NCBI GenBank assembly: GCA_900555375.1
Contig: USLC01000015.1
Coordinates: 1 to 9,600, forward strand
DNA length: 9,600 nucleotides
Origin: an uncultured Eubacteriales bacterium
GTDB lineage: Bacteria; Bacillota; Clostridia; Monoglobales; Monoglobaceae
Direction: 5' to 3'
The position numbers and the translations under genes are program-made. This document shows positions 7,014 through 9,600 of this stretch, in pieces (the first letter of the stretch is position 1; each line of letters starts with the position of its first letter). Below the pieces are notes generated by a model. The model saw only the letters and a program-made list of their open reading frames with translations, was not told the DNA's origin and searched no databases.

Positions 7014-7075
7014 CTGCCCCCCTTGCCTAAAGGGGGGGTGGCAAGTGCGAAGCACTTGACGGGGGGGATATTTGC
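7014..7075 (-). repeat. Modular hairpin repeat R6
   Basis: Inverted copy closely matching R1. The core CCCCCCTT with AAGGGGGG encloses GCCTA, and the second hairpin CAAGTGC-GAA-GCACTTG is perfect here, while R1 has one mismatch. It ends CGGGGGGGATATTT. It is nine bases from the stop codon of the 330-aa gene, and its hairpins are the only structures there that could affect the 3' end of that transcript; no U run follows them. Confidence 0.87.
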
Positions 7076-7084
7076 AAATCAATT

Positions 7085-8077
7085 TTACGGAAGGTAAATT
7101 TCTGCGGCGGCATCGGTCGCGGTTATTTGTGCGTTTTGATACACCACATTTACAAGCGACAGCGGAATGTATATTCTGCCGTCTTTTTCTATCGGCGAAA
7201 CCTCTTGCGAAAGCTTTGCCGCATTGAAGTATACTGTCGCATTCTCTTCCGAATCAAGAGCGATAACAAGGGTACGATAATCGCCGTAAGCAGAGGCGGT
7301 CATAACCTCTCCCTTCCAATCGACTGTCATTCCCGCGCTCTCGGCAAAGTATCTGACAGGTATCATCAGCTCTTCGCCTTGTTTAAACGGAGCCGCGTCT
7401 GTTTGAAGCGCCTCTCCGTTAACTTGAATCTCGCTTTTGCCTAACGAAAGAGAGATTTTTTTATCTATACCCGGCATAATAAAGCTTGGCTGTTTGTTAT
7501 AGCCGCCCACCTTGCCGTCGATTGCTTCTATATTATAAATTCTTGACACCGTATAGTCAGACAGCCGATATGCCGCCGCCCCGACAGAGCCGGGAACAAA
7601 ACGTATCGGATATGTATCAAACGAGTTCCACAGCTGTTTTATGTTTTTGGAAATCAGCACAAAGCTTAAAATCGTGCCATCGCCTTCTATCAGATTATCT
7701 TTAAGCGTTGAATCAAGGAACGAAAATGACACACTTCCGTTATCCTCTTTTACCTCTGCATCGCTTACGTTCTTTATCAGACCGTTTTCGTCCGCCGAAA
7801 GATATACGCTTCCGTCATCATTCTTTTTTATATCAAATTTTTCTGTATCATAGTTAAACTTAAAAGACAGTCCGCAGACAGCGCCCATATAAGACGGAAC
7901 GGCAACTTTGAAATTTCTTAAATTAATGTTTACCGCAATTTCACCCGTTTGGTCGTTCATAATCTGCGGCGCAAAGTACACCTGAAGCTTAACTTCTGCC
8001 GCGGCAAGCGCCGCCTGTGAGAAAAGCGAAAGCATCATAAATACAAGTATCGCAAAAGCTGTGCATTTCTTTCTCAT
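7085..8077 (-). CDS. Secreted protein with cohesin-like domain and C-terminal copper-amine-oxidase-N-type domain
   Basis: A 330-aa exported protein. The signal peptide is probably cut near ALA (residue 25). A cohesin-like beta domain covers about 27-190 (GEIAVNINLRNF, CGLSFKFNYDTEKFDI, GTILSFVLIS). The C-terminal part, about 208-329, fits the copper amine oxidase N-terminal family (PF07833): IQVNGEALQTDAAPF, then MIPVRYFAESAGMTVDWKG, and DGRIYIPLSLV near the end. That domain is common in surface proteins of Clostridia and Paenibacillus, often in pairs with wall-bound modules, and does not imply oxidase activity; no catalytic amine oxidase domain follows. GGAGGAAGAG stands directly before the ATG. 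It lies 158 bp after the 310-aa gene with repeat R7 between. Inference: a surface protein in which the CuAO_N-type domain replaces SLH as the wall-associated part. That role is unproven. Confidence 0.83.
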   Translation of the reverse strand: MRKKCTAFAILVFMMLSLFSQAALAAAEVKLQVYFAPQIMNDQTGEIAVNINLRNFKVAVPSYMGAVCGLSFKFNYDTEKFDIKKNDDGSVYLSADENGLIKNVSDAEVKEDNGSVSFSFLDSTLKDNLIEGDGTILSFVLISKNIKQLWNSFDTYPIRFVPGSVGAAAYRLSDYTVSRIYNIEAIDGKVGGYNKQPSFIMPGIDKKISLSLGKSEIQVNGEALQTDAAPFKQGEELMIPVRYFAESAGMTVDWKGEVMTASAYGDYRTLVIALDSEENATVYFNAAKLSQEVSPIEKDGRIYIPLSLVNVVYQNAQITATDAAAEIYLP

Positions 8078-8120
8078 TTCTCTTCCTCCAATTTAAAATA
8101 TTTTTGTATCACTCAAATAA

Positions 8121-8203
8121 ATCCCTCCACCGCTAAAGCGTTCCCCCTCCCTTTAGGATTGCCACCGGCAACCATCGCCCCTTTAGGCAAGGGAGGCTTA
8201 TTT
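8121..8203 (+). repeat. Modular hairpin repeat R7 with a deletion
   Basis: It follows R4a-R4b closely: ATCCCTCC, hairpin ACCGCTAAAGCG (last pair lost), CCCTCCCTTTAGG, then directly TTGCC-ACC-GGCAA, CCATCG and CCCTTTAGGCAAGGGAGG with GCTTATTT. Against R4a-R4b about 10 bases (CAAGGGAGGC) are missing at 8158, which removes the right arm of the first core hairpin. A fragment CACTTTAGGCAG at 8210-8221 may be a further remnant. Confidence 0.85.
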
Positions 8204-8235
8204 ATGTGCCACTTTAGGCAGTAGATACTTAAGCC

Positions 8236-9168
8236 TTAATTTACATCAATTGATTTATTTATGCAGACAGGCGTCATCGCGGACGTTCCCGCCCACAGGA
8301 AGTATCTGACGCATAAATTTGCTTTGCTTGTCACATTTGCAAAGGTTACATCAATCGGATACTCGGACGTCCCCGCCGCATATGCAATCGGGTTTATTTT
8401 AACCGCCTTTGTAAGTCCCGACTGCGTATCATAAAGCTGTGCTATAAGCGTTGCAGAGACATTTGTATTTACCGTAACGCTTGCTTTAACCTCTTTATTT
8501 GCTTCGTCATAGACTGCGCTTATCGGGGTAACGGACGCTTCTGTTTTAAGCGGCGCCGACGCGTCTGTGACGCTTCCTATCGTAATGGGCAAGCCTTTAA
8601 CCTCTTCGCTTCCGCCCGTACCCGTATACGGTCTGTACGCCGCGCAGGTATATATCTGTACCCCGACAGTACCCGCGGTCTTCTTGATTTTAAAGTTTAT
8701 CTTGCCTATTGCCAAACTGCCGCCGCTTAGAGAAACTCCGTTCGGCTCTTGAAAATAGACAACTATTATCCTGTCATCTTTATCAAGATAACCCATTTGC
8801 TTTGCCGCGGTGTTAAAGCCCTGCTTTCCGTTTGCCGCGTCAAGCGCAAGGTCAAACTTGCCCGCGGGCTTATCATAATCCGTAACCTCGACACCGTCAT
8901 ACATCGGCACAACATCGTTTATATTATACTTTATATATGCCTCAAACGAACCAATCTTGTCTTTTGAAGAATCCAAAGCCGACAGCCCGGTAAGAGAAAG
9001 CGCCGCAACAGCCGTGTCGCCGCTGAAATACCCGCTCTTGTCAAATTCAAGCTTTATGCCTATATTGCTCGTATTGCTCGGCTCGGCATAAGCGTAAGCC
9101 GAACATATCGTATATAACATTAATATTATCAAAAACAGACACGTATGTCTGAGGCAAAATTTTCTCAT
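8236..9168 (-). CDS. Secreted protein with cohesin-like domain and C-terminal beta domain
   Basis: A 310-aa exported protein of no assigned function. The signal peptide is probably cut after AYA (residue 28). A cohesin-like beta region covers about 32-195 (IGIKLEFDKSGYFSGDTAVAAL, GSFEAYIKYNINDVVPMYDG, LAIGKINFKIKKTAG). The last 100 residues, about 211-310, form a second beta domain (KEVKASVTVNTNVSATLIAQLYD) that ends in a VRYFLWAGTSAMTPV strand. From memory, a similar F-L-W ending recurs in secreted carbohydrate-active proteins of Clostridia. AGGAGGAAGAAGG precedes the ATG. It is the first gene of the minus-strand series in this window and has a long leader with stem-loops and palindromes. 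It has no SLH, dockerin or CuAO_N-type domain, so how it stays at the surface is not apparent. Its GC content looks higher than that of the 944-aa gene. Confidence 0.8.
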   Translation of the reverse strand: MRKFCLRHTCLFLIILMLYTICSAYAYAEPSNTSNIGIKLEFDKSGYFSGDTAVAALSLTGLSALDSSKDKIGSFEAYIKYNINDVVPMYDGVEVTDYDKPAGKFDLALDAANGKQGFNTAAKQMGYLDKDDRIIVVYFQEPNGVSLSGGSLAIGKINFKIKKTAGTVGVQIYTCAAYRPYTGTGGSEEVKGLPITIGSVTDASAPLKTEASVTPISAVYDEANKEVKASVTVNTNVSATLIAQLYDTQSGLTKAVKINPIAYAAGTSEYPIDVTFANVTSKANLCVRYFLWAGTSAMTPVCINKSIDVN

Positions 9169-9214
9169 CCTTCTTCCTCCTCAACTCTATCAAAAAGCCT
9201 CTCTGCAAATACAA

Positions 9215-9257
9215 AAGGTGCAGACTGCCCGTAAAATCAACAGACGAACCGCACCTT
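9215..9257 (-). promoter_or_regulatory. Stem-loop in the leader of the 310-aa gene
   Basis: On the minus strand AAGGUGC (9257-9251) pairs with GCACCUU (9221-9215). Inside, GUUCGU (9249-9244) pairs with ACGGGC (9232-9227) using two G-U pairs. In a plus-strand RNA those positions would be C-A mismatches, so the fold favours a minus-strand RNA. UUUUGUAUUU follows the stem, as in a weak attenuator. It could also be a decayed terminator of an earlier gene. Confidence 0.45.
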
Positions 9258-9283
9258 AAAATGTCTTTATCAACGAGGATTGT

Positions 9284-9315
9284 TTTATTAGTTCTTATGT
9301 ATAAGAACTAATAAA
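9284..9315. promoter_or_regulatory. Perfect 15-bp inverted repeat, possible operator
   Basis: TTTATTAGTTCTTAT (9284-9298) and ATAAGAACTAATAAA (9301-9315) are exact inverted copies separated by two bases. As RNA it would form a 14-bp stem with a 4-base loop, but no U run follows on either strand, which argues against a terminator. I match it to no known operator. Confidence 0.6.
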
Positions 9316-9328
9316 GGGGTACCCCTTT
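9313..9328. promoter_or_regulatory. Perfect 16-bp palindrome AAAGGGGTACCCCTTT
   Basis: A complete palindrome with no spacer. It shares its first AAA with the end of the preceding 32-bp inverted repeat, so the two are fused. Function unknown; a protein binding site or a cruciform point are possible. Confidence 0.5.
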
Positions 9329-9400
9329 AAAAATCCGCGCCTTAACTAACAATGTCTATGCAATGCATACGCAATCTGCAATTTTGCTTTTATTACAAAA

Positions 9401-9429
9401 TTGTAACAAAAACGAAAAAATTGTATAAT
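9401..9429 (+). promoter_or_regulatory. Sigma-A-like promoter, plus strand
   Basis: TTGTAA (9401-9406), a 17-base spacer and a perfect TATAAT (9424-9429). The -35 overlaps a small palindrome, TTACAA-AA-TTGTAA (9393-9406). No plus-strand gene follows inside the window. The region is AT-rich, where chance matches are common. Confidence 0.4.
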
Positions 9430-9453
9430 TTTGTACACATTCACAATCTGTTT

Positions 9454-9486
9454 GTTAAATTATTGTGATATATACAATAATTTAAC
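9454..9486. promoter_or_regulatory. 13-bp inverted repeat, possible operator or AT-rich terminator
   Basis: GTTAAATTATTGT (9454-9466) and ACAATAATTTAAC (9474-9486) are exact inverted copies around GATATAT. On the plus strand CTC and then seven T (9490-9496) follow, so it could also end a plus-strand transcript. It lies just downstream of both promoter-like sequences that face it. Confidence 0.5.
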
Positions 9487-9504
9487 CTCTTTTTTTCACT
9501 ATTA

Positions 9505-9532
9505 ATTATATCATTTTATCGAATTTATTCAA
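9505..9532 (-). promoter_or_regulatory. Sigma-A-like promoter for the 310-aa gene
   Basis: On the minus strand TTGAAT (9532-9527), a 16-base spacer and TATAAT (9510-9505), with TGA before the -10 giving an extended TGnTATAAT. Transcription would start near 9498, leaving a leader of about 330 bases that contains all the palindromes described here. Confidence 0.45.
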
Positions 9533-9600
9533 GTAGTTTTATAAACAAAAATCATTTTACTATTTTGTATGATTTAAACAATAACCGCGTTTAACGGCGG

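Larger units (their letters stand above)
9169..9600. other. Gene-free upstream region with several palindromes
   Basis: No credible coding region is seen in these 432 bases. From left to right they hold a ribosome binding site, a wobble-containing stem-loop (9215-9257), two abutting perfect palindromes (9284-9328), an AT-rich stretch with TTGTA at 9401, 9421 and 9431, a 13-bp inverted repeat (9454-9486) and two facing promoter-like sequences. The right edge, about 9586-9600, holds a short GC-rich inverted sequence cut by the window end. Confidence 0.75.

Noticed and set aside
7085..7460. The CuAO_N match as evidence for an amine oxidase.
   Set aside because: Only the N-terminal-type domain is present; the catalytic copper and topaquinone domain is missing and the protein is too short.
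9353..9469. A 38-codon plus-strand reading frame starting at ATG 9353.
   Set aside because: It has no ribosome binding site and no recognisable motif, and it overlaps promoter-like AT-rich DNA.
9452..9486. Possible Rex operator (TTGTTAA half-site) in the inverted repeat.
   Set aside because: The second half-site does not match at the required spacing; only one half resembles the consensus.

Overview
The window looks like part of the chromosome of a low- to mid-GC Gram-positive anaerobe of the Clostridia, of the kind found in gut, rumen or digesters. The evidence is cell-surface SLH (S-layer homology) repeats, cohesin-like and dockerin-like modules, a copper-amine-oxidase-N-type surface domain, strong AGGAGG-type ribosome binding sites, and AT-rich intergenic DNA full of short GC-rich hairpin repeats. 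No marker gene is present, so the genus cannot be named.

Every supported gene lies on the minus strand and reads right to left. In transcription order they are: (1) a secreted 310-aa protein with a cohesin-like domain and a C-terminal beta domain, 9168-8236; (2) a secreted 330-aa protein with a cohesin-like domain and a copper-amine-oxidase-N-type domain, 8077-7085; (3) a small DUF559 endonuclease-like gene whose N-terminus is out of frame, 6885-6528; (4) a secreted 447-aa Ig-like protein ending in a dockerin-like module, 6353-5010; (5) a secreted 944-aa protein with two cohesin-like regions, several Ig-like regions and a C-terminal dockerin-like module, 4958-2124, followed by a strong terminator at 2107-2075; (6) a secreted 529-aa protein with a cohesin-like domain, a Gly/Asn/Thr linker and three SLH repeats, 1833-244, followed by a long hairpin. 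Genes 4 and 5 are 51 bp apart and very probably form one transcript.

Taken together, the five secreted proteins resemble a small surface scaffold without enzymes. The SLH protein would be the wall anchor, the 944-aa protein an adaptor with both cohesin-like and dockerin-like ends, the 447-aa protein a dockerin-bearing client, and the other two further cohesin-like surface proteins. Domain calls were made by eye; no binding pair is proven and no catalytic domain is visible.

The second theme is a family of modular hairpin repeats. They fill the four larger intergenic gaps between genes (1876-2061, 6438-6529, 6923-7075, 8121-8203) and are absent only from the 51-bp gap. Each has a conserved hairpin with loop TAGGC plus a second hairpin that differs between copies. 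The DUF559 gene sits tightly between two copies, its stop codon at the edge of one.

The last 432 bases (9169-9600) contain no gene. They hold the leader of the 310-aa gene, with a stem-loop, two abutting perfect palindromes, a third long inverted repeat and two promoter-like sequences facing each other. The first 243 bases hold a plus-strand terminator at 60-85, suggesting a convergent gene just left of the window, and the hairpin after the SLH gene.
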